64,000 nucleotides of DNA from Solimonas flava DSM 18980 (lineage in GTDB: Bacteria > Pseudomonadota > Gammaproteobacteria > Nevskiales > Nevskiaceae): contig NZ_AUFV01000001.1 in assembly GCF_000426685.1 (NCBI RefSeq), positions 547,957-611,956 of the forward strand. The letters are read 5' to 3'. This document shows, piece by piece, positions 8,069-15,876 of this stretch. The position numbers were made by a program, and so were the translations under genes. The notes under the pieces are model-generated. The model made no database searches and was not told the DNA's origin. It worked only from the letters and a program-made list of their open reading frames with translations. The first letter of the stretch is position 1; each line of letters begins with the position of its first letter.

Positions 8069-9175
8069 GTGAGCGCGCCGCATGTCGTCGTCGGGTTGTC
8101 CGGCGGCGTCGACTCCTCCGTCAGCGCCTATCTGCTGAAGGAACAGGGCTACCGCGTTTCGGGCCTGTTCATGGTCAACTGGACCGAGGACGAACAGGGT
8201 TACTGCAGCGCCGCCGACGATTTCCAGGACGCGCGCGCCGTTTGCGAGGAACTCGGCATCCCGCTGCACCGCGCCGACTTCTCGCGCGAGTATCGCGAGC
8301 GCGTGTTCGCCAGATTTCTCGCCGACTACGCCGCCGGCAAGACGCCGAACCCCGACGTGCTCTGCAACCGCGAAGTGAAGTTCGCGCCGTTTCGCGAGCA
8401 TGCGCTGCGCCTCGGCGCCGACTTCGTCGCGACCGGCCACTACGCGCGCATCGAACACGGCAGCGACGGCCCGCGCCTGCTGCGCGCGGTCGACGACAAC
8501 AAGGACCAGACCTATTTCCTCGCCGCCGTCGAGCGCGCGCAGTTCGAGCGCGTGCTGTTCCCGGTCGGCGCGCTGGCCAAGCCGGAAGTGCGCGCGATCG
8601 CCACGCGCGCCGGGCTGCCGGTGCATCGCAAGAAGGATTCGACCGGCATCTGCTTCATCGGCGAACGCGAGTTCCGCGAGTTCCTGTCGGCTTACCTGAA
8701 GCCCGATCCCGGCGAGATCGTCGACGACCAGGGCCGCGTGATCGGCCGCCACCAGGGCCTGATGTACTACACGCTCGGACAGCGTCGCGGGCTCGGTGTC
8801 GGCGGCACGCGCGGCGCGCGCGAGGCGGCATGGTACGTGGTGGCCAAGGACGCCGCGCGCAACCGGCTGATCGCCGCGCAGGACCCTGCACATCCGCTGC
8901 TGATGACGCGCGAACTGCTCGCCGCGCCGTTCCACTGGATTCGCCAGCCGCTGCCGCTGCCACCCCGGCTGCAGGCGCGCATCCGCCATCGTCAGAAACT
9001 GCAGGACTGCAGCGCCGAGTCGCTGCCCGACGGCCGCGTGCGCGTGCGCGTGCGCTTCGCCGACGCGCAGCGCGCCGCCGTGCCCGGCCAGTACGTGGTG
9101 CTCTACGACGGCGACGAATGCCTCGGCGGCGGCGAGATCGAGCACGCGCAGCCGCTCACGGCGGCGGACCACTAG
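8069..9175 (+). CDS. mnmA: tRNA-specific 2-thiouridylase MnmA
   Basis: MnmA puts sulfur on U34 of Lys, Glu and Gln tRNAs. The 368-residue protein has the PP-loop SGGVDSS at residues 11-17, the catalytic cysteines Cys99 (PNPDVLCNREVKF) and Cys195 (DSTGICFIGERE), and a C-terminal beta-barrel domain. Translation starts at GTG (8069), which gives the family's normal N-terminus; no strong Shine-Dalgarno is seen, consistent with read-on from nudJ. The gene hflD, often next to it, is absent here. Confidence 0.97.
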   Translation: MSAPHVVVGLSGGVDSSVSAYLLKEQGYRVSGLFMVNWTEDEQGYCSAADDFQDARAVCEELGIPLHRADFSREYRERVFARFLADYAAGKTPNPDVLCNREVKFAPFREHALRLGADFVATGHYARIEHGSDGPRLLRAVDDNKDQTYFLAAVERAQFERVLFPVGALAKPEVRAIATRAGLPVHRKKDSTGICFIGEREFREFLSAYLKPDPGEIVDDQGRVIGRHQGLMYYTLGQRRGLGVGGTRGAREAAWYVVAKDAARNRLIAAQDPAHPLLMTRELLAAPFHWIRQPLPLPPRLQARIRHRQKLQDCSAESLPDGRVRVRVRFADAQRAAVPGQYVVLYDGDECLGGGEIEHAQPLTAADH

Positions 9176-9279
9176 ACCCGAGCGGGCTGATCTGCGCGCC
9201 GCGCTCGCGGCGTCCCGGGCGCCGCACAGGCGCTGCGCCAGCTTCCGAGAGATCACTGCAAGCTGCTGTTTACTTGGAC

Positions 9280-9299
9280 TTGACAGCGTTGTCTTTTGC
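9280..9299 (+). promoter_or_regulatory. LacI-type operator overlapping a -35 box, before the sugar porter
   Basis: TTGACAGCGTTGTCTTTTGC contains the near-perfect palindrome GACAGCGTTGTC (9282-9293) and differs at only two of 20 positions from the site at 15764-15783. TTGACA could also serve as a -35 element, so a bound repressor would block the promoter. The site lies about 70 bp before the porter start. The assignment to the LacI protein at 18383 is by context. Confidence 0.7.
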
Positions 9300-9370
9300 A
9301 TCGATCTTAGCTCCGCTTCGTCCCGAAGCGCACACAGCGACCGGCCAAGACCGGTCCGGAGGAGAACCCG

Positions 9371-10828
9371 ATGCCGCCGCGCGTACCCCCTTTGACTCTC
9401 AGCCTGACGCTGATCGCGACGCTCGGCGGCCTGCTGTTCGGCTACGACACGGCGGTGATCTCGGGCGCGATCGCCTCGATCGACGCCAACTTCATCGATC
9501 CGCGCGGCCTTTCGGAAACGGCGCGTTCGTCCCTGTCGGGCCTGACGGTGGCGAGCGCGCTGTTCGGCTGCGTCTTCGGCGGCGCAATCGCCGGTACCCT
9601 CGCCGACCGCTTCGGCCGGCGCACGACGCTGATCGTCGCCGCGCTGCTGTTCCTGCTCTGTTCGATCGGCTCGGCGCTGCCGGAACTCGGGCTCGGCCCG
9701 ATCGGTGGACTCGGCCCCGACGCGCTGCTGCCGTTCAACGTCTACCGCATCATCGGCGGCCTCGGCGTCGGCATCGCCTCGCTGGTGTCGCCGCTGTATA
9801 TCGCCGAGATCGCCCCGGCCGCCGTGCGCGGCAAGCTGGTGTCACTGAACCAGATCGCGATCGTGATCGGCATCGTCGGCGTCTACTTCGTGAACTGGGC
9901 GATCGCGCGCACCGGTGACGAAGCCTGGCTGCACGCCTGGGGCTGGCGCTGGATGTTCGCTTCCGAGGCGATCCCGAGCCTGCTGTTCGTGCTGCTGCTG
10001 CTCAAGGCCCCGGACACGCCGCGCTGGCTGGTCATGCGCCGCCGCGACGACGCCGCGCTGGCGATCCTCGGCCGGCTCGGCGAAGCGCGTCCGCAGCAGA
10101 CACTGCGCGAGATCGAGGCCAGCCTGGTGGTGTCGCGCGAGCCGCTGTTCGCATTCGGCCGCAAGGTCGTGATCGTCGGCGTGCTGCTGTCGGTGTTCCA
10201 GCAGCTGGTCGGCATCAATGCCGTGCTGTATTACGCGCCGCTGATGTTCCAGAACATGGGTGCGAGCACCGACAGCGCGCTGTGGCAGACCGTGATCGTC
10301 GGCATCGCCAACGTCGCCTTCACGCTGGTGGCGACCTTCAAGGTCGACCACTGGGGCCGCAAGCCGCTGATGCTGTGGGGCGCGCTGCTGATGGCCACAG
10401 CGATGCTGGCGCTCGGCAGCCTGTTCGCGAGCCAGCATCTCGGCCTGGCGGCGCTCGCGGCGATGATCGTCTACATCGCCGGCTTCGCGTTCTCGTGGGG
10501 GCCGATCGTCTGGATTCTGCTCTCCGAAATCTTCCCGAACGCGATCAAGGGCAAGGCCATGGCGCTGGCGGTCGCCGCGCAGTGGATCGCCAATCTGCTG
10601 GTGTCGTGGAGCTTCAAGGTGCTCGACGGCAATTCGGTGCTCAACGCCGCCTTCCACCACGGCTTCGCGTACTGGCTGTACGGCACGATGAGCCTCGCCG
10701 CGGCGCTGTTCGTCTGGAAGCTCGTGCCCGAAACCAAGGGCCGCACGCTCGAACAGATGCAGGAGGTCTGGGGCCGGCCCGCACCGGCGGCAGCGCTGGG
10801 CGTGGCCGAGGCCGGCCATGCGCGCTGA
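9371..10828 (+). CDS. MFS sugar porter (XylE/GLUT family)
   Basis: A 485-residue, 12-helix major facilitator of the sugar porter group. Family signatures are clear: GGLLFGYDTAVISGA in helix 1, DRFGRR after helix 2, RIIGGLGVGIASLVSPLYIAE, GRKP after helix 8, and the final PETKGRTLEQM. It probably imports a mono- or disaccharide with protons. A GGAGGAG ribosome site precedes the ATG. The operator at 9280 lies upstream and the GH3 gene starts within its 3' end, so uptake and glucosidase are co-expressed. The exact sugar cannot be read from sequence; glucose or xylose are reasonable guesses. Confidence 0.92.
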   Translation: MPPRVPPLTLSLTLIATLGGLLFGYDTAVISGAIASIDANFIDPRGLSETARSSLSGLTVASALFGCVFGGAIAGTLADRFGRRTTLIVAALLFLLCSIGSALPELGLGPIGGLGPDALLPFNVYRIIGGLGVGIASLVSPLYIAEIAPAAVRGKLVSLNQIAIVIGIVGVYFVNWAIARTGDEAWLHAWGWRWMFASEAIPSLLFVLLLLKAPDTPRWLVMRRRDDAALAILGRLGEARPQQTLREIEASLVVSREPLFAFGRKVVIVGVLLSVFQQLVGINAVLYYAPLMFQNMGASTDSALWQTVIVGIANVAFTLVATFKVDHWGRKPLMLWGALLMATAMLALGSLFASQHLGLAALAAMIVYIAGFAFSWGPIVWILLSEIFPNAIKGKAMALAVAAQWIANLLVSWSFKVLDGNSVLNAAFHHGFAYWLYGTMSLAAALFVWKLVPETKGRTLEQMQEVWGRPAPAAALGVAEAGHAR

Positions 10829-13379
10829 ATCGCGGCGCGGCGCCCTCGCCGCCCTGCTCGCGGCAACCGCACTCGCCGCCGCGTGCAGCCGCCCGCCGTT
10901 GCCGCCGCTCGCCGCCAGGGCGGTCGCCGCACCCGATGACGCCCGTGTCCATCCGGCGCTGTGGCCCGATCATCCCGCCGCGGCGCTCGACCGCGATCCG
11001 GCGCTCGAGGCGCGCATCACGGCGCTGATGGCCGGCATGTCGCTCGATGAAAAGATCGGCCAGATGATCCAGGGCGACATTTCGACGATCACGCCCGAGG
11101 ACCTGCGCGCCTATCCGCTCGGCTCGGTGCTGGCCGGCGGCAATTCGGGCCCCGGCGGCAACGACCGCGCGCCGCCGGCGCAGTGGCTCGCGCTCGCCGA
11201 CGCATTCTGGCGGGCGTCGACCGAAGCGCGGCCCGGCCACACGCCGGTGCCGGTGATGTTCGGCATCGACGCCATCCACGGCAACAACAATCTGGTCGGC
11301 GCCACGCTGTTCCCGCACAACATCGGCCTCGGCGCGACGCGCAATCCGGAGCTGGTGCGACGCATCGGCGCCGCGACGGCGCGCGAAGTGGCGGCGATCG
11401 GCCTGGACTGGAGCTTCGCGCCGACGCTGGCCGTGGTCCGCGACGACCGCTGGGGCCGCGCCTACGAAAGCTATTCCGAAGATCCGGACCTGGTGCGCGA
11501 CTACGCGGCGGCGATCGTCGAAGGCCTGCAGGGCCGCTACGGCAGCGCCGGATTCATGGACGCGACGCGCACCATCACCTCGGCCAAGCATTATCTCGGC
11601 GACGGCGGCACCGCCGGCGGCGTCGATCAGGGCGACAACCGCGCCGACGAGGCGGAGCTGATCCGCATCGACAACGCCGGCTATCCGCCGGCGCTCGCCG
11701 CCGGCAGCCTGACCGTGATGGCCTCGTTCAGCAGCTGGCGCGGCGAAAAGCTCGCCGGCAGCCACGATCTGCTGACGACGATCCTCAAGCAGCGCATGGG
11801 CTTCGCCGGCATCGTCGTCAGCGACTGGAACGCGCACAGCCAGATCCCCGGCTGCACGAAGGAGAGCTGCGCGGCGGCGTTCAACGCCGGCATCGACATG
11901 GCGATGGCGGCCGACTGCTGGCGCGGCCTGTACACGAACACGCTGGAGCAGGCGCGACGTGGCGAGATTCCGGCGGCGCGCATCGACGACGCCGTGCGAC
12001 GCATCCTGCGCGTCAAGCTGCTCGCCGGATTGTTCGACAAGGGCGCACCGTCGCGGCGGCCGCTGGCCGGGCACGACGAGGAACTCGGCAGTCCGGCGCA
12101 CCGCGCGCTGGCCCGCGAAGCGGCGCGCGAATCGCTGGTGCTGCTGAAGAACAACGAGCGGCTGTTGCCGCTGCGGCCGCAGCAGCGCGTGCTGGTCGCC
12201 GGCGACGCCGCCGACGACGTGGCGCGCCAGGCCGGCGGCTGGACGCTCTCCTGGCAGGGCACCGGCAACACGCGCGCCGACTTCCCGCATGCGACGACGA
12301 TCCTCGACGGCATCCGCGCCGCCGTGCGCGAGGCCGGCGGCGAGGTCGAGTACCGCGCCGACGGCCGCTACGCGACCAGGCCCGACGTCGCCATCGTCGT
12401 CTACGGCGAGCTGCCGTACGCCGAGTTCCAGGGCGATCTCGACACGCTCGAATACCAGGCCGGCGACAAGCGCGACCTCGCCCTGCTGCGGCGCCTGCGC
12501 GACGCCGGCATCCCGGTCGTTTCGGTATTCCTGTCCGGGCGCCCGCTGTGGGTCAATCCGGAGATCAATGCCTCACAGGCTTTCGTCGCGGCCTGGCTGC
12601 CCGGCTCGGAAGGCGCCGCGATCGCCGATCTGCTGTTCCGTGACCGCCAGGGGCGCATCGCCTACGACTTCCGCGGCCGGCTGCCATCGTCGTGGCCGCG
12701 CAGCGCCGCGCAGACGGTGCTGAACCGCGGCGATCCCGGCTACGACCCGCTGTTCGCGTTCGGCTACGGCCTGCGCGATGCCGACACGGTGAGCGTGCCG
12801 ATGCTGAGCGAAGCCTCCGGCGTGCCCGCCTCGGCGCTCGTCAACCGCGGCAATTACTACGCGCGCGGCCGCAGCACGCCGCCCTGGCAGCTGCGCGCGC
12901 GCGACGCCGGCGGCACGGTCGATCTGCAGGCTTCGCAGCAGTCGACCCCGCAGGGCCGGCTGCAGGTGCGCTCGATCGACGCCGGCGCGCAGGAGGACGC
13001 CAAGTCGCTGCGCTGGCGCGGCGACGGCGAGGCCGCGGTCTACGTCGAAGGCCCGCCGACCGACCTGCGCCGCCAGGCCAACGGCGACATGGTGCTGCGT
13101 CTCGAATACCGCGTCGACGCCGCGCCGGATGCGCCGGTGCGCCTGCACCTCGGCTGCGGCCAAGGCTGCGGCGCGACGCTCGACGCCACCGCGCTGTTCG
13201 CGCAGGCCCCGCCGGGCGTCTGGCGCACCGCGCGCATCAAGCTCGCCTGCTTCGCGGCGGCCGGCGCCGACCTCGCCCGCGTCGAGCGTCCGTTCGAGCT
13301 GGCGACTGCCGGCCGCTTCGCACTGAGCTTCACCGAACTGCAGCTCGACTCGAATCCGGGCGACGGCTTCTGCCCATAA
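10818..13379 (+). CDS. Glycoside hydrolase family 3 beta-glucosidase, ExoP-like lipoprotein
   Basis: An 853-residue exported GH3 enzyme. The N-terminus has a signal peptide with a lipobox-like LAAACS, so it is probably an outer-membrane or periplasmic lipoprotein. The (alpha/beta)8 domain starts with MSLDEKIGQMIQGD and contains PVMFGIDAIHGNN and KHYLGDGGT; the nucleophile is Asp336 in GIVVSDWNAHSQ. The second alpha/beta domain (REAARESLVLLKNNERLLPL) and a C-terminal beta domain of about 180 residues resemble exo-beta-glucanases such as ExoP. Predicted to release glucose from beta-1,3/1,4-glucans or cellobiose. It overlaps the porter gene by 11 bp. Confidence 0.93.
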   Translation: MRAESRRGALAALLAATALAAACSRPPLPPLAARAVAAPDDARVHPALWPDHPAAALDRDPALEARITALMAGMSLDEKIGQMIQGDISTITPEDLRAYPLGSVLAGGNSGPGGNDRAPPAQWLALADAFWRASTEARPGHTPVPVMFGIDAIHGNNNLVGATLFPHNIGLGATRNPELVRRIGAATAREVAAIGLDWSFAPTLAVVRDDRWGRAYESYSEDPDLVRDYAAAIVEGLQGRYGSAGFMDATRTITSAKHYLGDGGTAGGVDQGDNRADEAELIRIDNAGYPPALAAGSLTVMASFSSWRGEKLAGSHDLLTTILKQRMGFAGIVVSDWNAHSQIPGCTKESCAAAFNAGIDMAMAADCWRGLYTNTLEQARRGEIPAARIDDAVRRILRVKLLAGLFDKGAPSRRPLAGHDEELGSPAHRALAREAARESLVLLKNNERLLPLRPQQRVLVAGDAADDVARQAGGWTLSWQGTGNTRADFPHATTILDGIRAAVREAGGEVEYRADGRYATRPDVAIVVYGELPYAEFQGDLDTLEYQAGDKRDLALLRRLRDAGIPVVSVFLSGRPLWVNPEINASQAFVAAWLPGSEGAAIADLLFRDRQGRIAYDFRGRLPSSWPRSAAQTVLNRGDPGYDPLFAFGYGLRDADTVSVPMLSEASGVPASALVNRGNYYARGRSTPPWQLRARDAGGTVDLQASQQSTPQGRLQVRSIDAGAQEDAKSLRWRGDGEAAVYVEGPPTDLRRQANGDMVLRLEYRVDAAPDAPVRLHLGCGQGCGATLDATALFAQAPPGVWRTARIKLACFAAAGADLARVERPFELATAGRFALSFTELQLDSNPGDGFCP

Positions 13380-13463
13380 GGCGCGAGGCTTGATGCCGAT
13401 CAATGCCCGCCGACGCCGGGGCGAGGACCCTATTGCACACTGAATCAATCAAGGAGTGCGGGC

Positions 13464-13841
13464 ATGGCCGACGGCGCGGGCAAGTACACGGACATCACGC
13501 GTGAGGTTTCGCGCAATCTGGCCAGGCTGCGCGCCGATATCGCCGAACCGCTGGCCGGCTTCAGCGCGCTGGCGCGCGCCGCCACCAAGCCCGGCGCGCT
13601 CGACACCAAGACCAAGGAGCTGATCGCCCTGGCGTTGGGCGTCGCCGCGCACTGCGACGCCTGCATCGGCTTTCACATGCAGGCACTGCTGAAGGCCGGC
13701 GCGACCCGCCTCGAGATCGAGGAAGCGCTCGGCATGGCGGTCTATATGGGCGGCGGACCGTCGCTGATGTACGCCGCCAACGCGGTCGCCGCCTACGAGG
13801 AAATGGCCCCGGCGCTGCAGCCGGACGCCGCCACAGCCTGA
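13464..13841 (+). CDS. Carboxymuconolactone decarboxylase/AhpD-like protein
   Basis: A 125-residue alpha-helical protein of the AhpD/CMD family with the redox pair Cys64-x-x-Cys67 and His71 in AAHCDACIGFHMQALLKAGA. AhpD-type members relay electrons to peroxidases; many small CxxC-containing members have unknown partners. An AAGGAG ribosome site stands 7 nt before the ATG. It follows the GH3 gene by 84 bp and precedes a small membrane protein. No peroxidase gene is nearby, so its partner is unknown. Confidence 0.9.
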   Translation: MADGAGKYTDITREVSRNLARLRADIAEPLAGFSALARAATKPGALDTKTKELIALALGVAAHCDACIGFHMQALLKAGATRLEIEEALGMAVYMGGGPSLMYAANAVAAYEEMAPALQPDAATA

Positions 13842-13865
13842 ACCCCACACCGGAGCATCCGTCCC

Positions 13866-14069
13866 ATGATGAGCAATAACGTCGGCTCCACCGACCGCAT
13901 CGTGCGCATCGCGCTCGGCGTCGCGCTGCTCGCCTTCTTCGTGTTCGGCGACGGCAAGGCGCACTGGTATGGCCTGCTCGGCCTGATCCCGCTGATCACC
14001 GGCACGATCGGCATCTGCCCGCTGTATCGCGTCTTCGGCATCAACACCTGCCCGCGCAAACCCGGCTGA
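13866..14069 (+). CDS. Small YgaP-like membrane protein (DUF2892)
   Basis: A 67-residue protein starting MSNNVGSTDRIVRIALGVAL, with two membrane helices and a C-terminal GICPLYRVFGINTCP motif. This is the transmembrane module found at the end of the YgaP rhodanese, here standing alone. Two ATG codons are in tandem (13866, 13869); either could be used. It lies 24 bp after the AhpD-like gene and is probably cotranscribed with it. Function of the stand-alone form is not established; the two conserved cysteines near the membrane suggest a thiol or sulfur role. Confidence 0.85.
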   Translation: MMSNNVGSTDRIVRIALGVALLAFFVFGDGKAHWYGLLGLIPLITGTIGICPLYRVFGINTCPRKPG

Positions 14070-14076
14070 CGCGGAC

Positions 14077-15627
14077 TTACGCGCCGCGCGCCAGCTGCGG
14101 CTCTGCGCCGGCGCATAGCCGCTCGACCAGCGCGCGGTGATCCGGCAGATCGTTCAGGGCGTGACGGGCGACCTCGCGGATCATGCGGAATTCGCGCTGC
14201 GCTTCGTCGTAGCGCGGAAAGTCTGAGCGGCGCGCGGCAAGATCGGTACGGAACTCCATGCCGTAGAGCACGTACTGCCAGCTCGCCGGCAGATACATCT
14301 CCAGGTCGGTGACGAAATCGAGGCGGTGCGGCGGCCGCGTGCGCCACATCGCCAGCTTCTGCTGCAAGGCATCCGGCACGCTGCGCGGGTCGGCGTTGTC
14401 GATCCAGAACGGCGTGTCGCGGCGCTGCGTCAGGCAGTAGTGCAACTTGATGAAGTCGAAGATGCGGCGGTAACGCCCGACCATCAGACGGTTGAAGAGC
14501 CGCGCCGTCGGCGCCAGTTCGCCGCCATGCGGAAACAGGTGGCCGATCAGGTAGGCCGCCGTCTCGATCAGGCCGATGCCGGACGACTCCAGCGGCTCGA
14601 CGAAACCGCCGGCCAGGCCGACCGCGACGCAATTGCGGAACCACGGCGTCTCGCGATAGCCGACGCGCAGGCGGATCGGCTGGGCCGGCAGCGCATCGCC
14701 GGCGGCGCCGACGTAGCGGCGCAGCACCGCCTCGGCACGCGCATCGTCGCAATAGCGGCTGGAATAGACATAGCCGATACCGCGCCGCTGCTGCAGGCCG
14801 ATGTCCCAGATCCAGCCGCATTCCTGCGCGCTGGCGATCGTGTACGAGGCGATCGGCGCGTCGGGACGCGCGTACGGCACCTGCATCGCCAGCGCGCGGT
14901 CGTTGAACAGCACCTCGTTCATGCCCTGGAAGCGCGTGCCGAGCGCCTCGCCGATCAGCGCCGCGCGAAAGCCCGTGCAGTCGATATAGAGGTCGGCGCG
15001 CAATGCGCCGCGCTCGCGCGTATGCACCGCCGCGATATGACCGTCCTCGCCGAGCTCGACGCGCTCGACGGTCGCCGGCACGTGTTCGACGCCGTCGCGG
15101 CGGGCGTGCGCGGCGAGCACCTGGGCGAAGCAGGCGGCGTCGAAGTGGTAGGCATAGTTCATCGCGCCTTCGTACTCGCCGTCGGCGACGCGCTTCGGAG
15201 CGCGGCGCGCGTCGGTCAGCGTCTTCTGCAGCGTCACCGCCTCGGCAAACGGCACATCGCCGGCGGCGCCGAGCAGCCAGTACGGCAGCAGTTCCAGCGC
15301 ACCGCGCTGGCTCGGCAGGCTGAAAGGATGGAAGTAGCTCGGCACGCCCGGACTGCCCGGCGCGCGCACCCAGTCGGCGAAGTGGATGCCCTGCTTGAAC
15401 GCGCCGTGGCTGCCGCGCAGGAAGTCGGCCTCGGACAGGCCGATCGTCGCCAGGGTGCCGCGGATCGACGGGAAGGTTCCCTCGCCGACGCCGACGGTCG
15501 CGATGTCGGGCGACTCGACCAGCGTGATCGCGACGCCGCCGCGGCCGCTTGCAAGCAGCTTCGACAGCAGCGCCGCCGTCAGCCAGCCGGCGGTACCGCC
15601 GCCGACGATCAGCAGATTCTTGAGCAT
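14077..15627 (-). CDS. Flavin-dependent tryptophan-halogenase-family protein
   Basis: A 516-residue FAD protein. It has the family dinucleotide motif GGGTAGW at residues 9-15, the catalytic-type lysine Lys78 (FKQGIHFADW), and EPLESSGI with the catalytic-type Glu. The second signature WxWxIP is changed: residues 272-277 read WIWDIG, glycine replacing proline. Such genes often sit beside TonB receptors in sugar loci, where the natural substrate is mostly unknown. The frame is open upstream, but the ATG at 15627 has GGAGGAG in front and starts exactly at the FAD-binding strand. It is divergent from the TonB receptor and shares its operator region. Confidence 0.9.
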   Translation of the reverse strand: MLKNLLIVGGGTAGWLTAALLSKLLASGRGGVAITLVESPDIATVGVGEGTFPSIRGTLATIGLSEADFLRGSHGAFKQGIHFADWVRAPGSPGVPSYFHPFSLPSQRGALELLPYWLLGAAGDVPFAEAVTLQKTLTDARRAPKRVADGEYEGAMNYAYHFDAACFAQVLAAHARRDGVEHVPATVERVELGEDGHIAAVHTRERGALRADLYIDCTGFRAALIGEALGTRFQGMNEVLFNDRALAMQVPYARPDAPIASYTIASAQECGWIWDIGLQQRRGIGYVYSSRYCDDARAEAVLRRYVGAAGDALPAQPIRLRVGYRETPWFRNCVAVGLAGGFVEPLESSGIGLIETAAYLIGHLFPHGGELAPTARLFNRLMVGRYRRIFDFIKLHYCLTQRRDTPFWIDNADPRSVPDALQQKLAMWRTRPPHRLDFVTDLEMYLPASWQYVLYGMEFRTDLAARRSDFPRYDEAQREFRMIREVARHALNDLPDHRALVERLCAGAEPQLARGA

Positions 15628-15763
15628 CGGGTTCTCCTCCGTGCGCGGTTCGAAACCGCTTGTGGTGGCGATGATAACGCTGTCATCGCCTTTCGGTGGT
15701 CGCTGCCGGGGCGAGCCCCGGTTCGCCTCGCGCGGCACGGCGCCAGGCGGTCCATCGGGTCTA

Positions 15764-15783
15764 TTGACAGCGCTGTCTTTTGG
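15764..15783 (+). promoter_or_regulatory. LacI-type operator before the TonB receptor
   Basis: TTGACAGCGCTGTCTTTTGG holds the perfect 12-bp palindrome GACAGCGCTGTC (15766-15777), with the central CG step typical of LacI-family operators. It almost repeats the site at 9280. TTGACA may be the -35 of the receptor promoter. The site lies between the divergent halogenase and receptor genes and could regulate both. Confidence 0.78.
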
Positions 15784-15876
15784 CGGCAGCATCGCCACCA
15801 ATACAAGAATCGGGCTCGCCACGCGCAGGCCGGTTCAACGCATAAGGCGTCACGCCACGAGAGAGAGGAGACACCG

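Noticed and set aside
13560..13760. Peroxidase partner (AhpC) for the AhpD-like protein
   Set aside because: No peroxiredoxin gene exists within the window, so an AhpC-AhpD system cannot be claimed.
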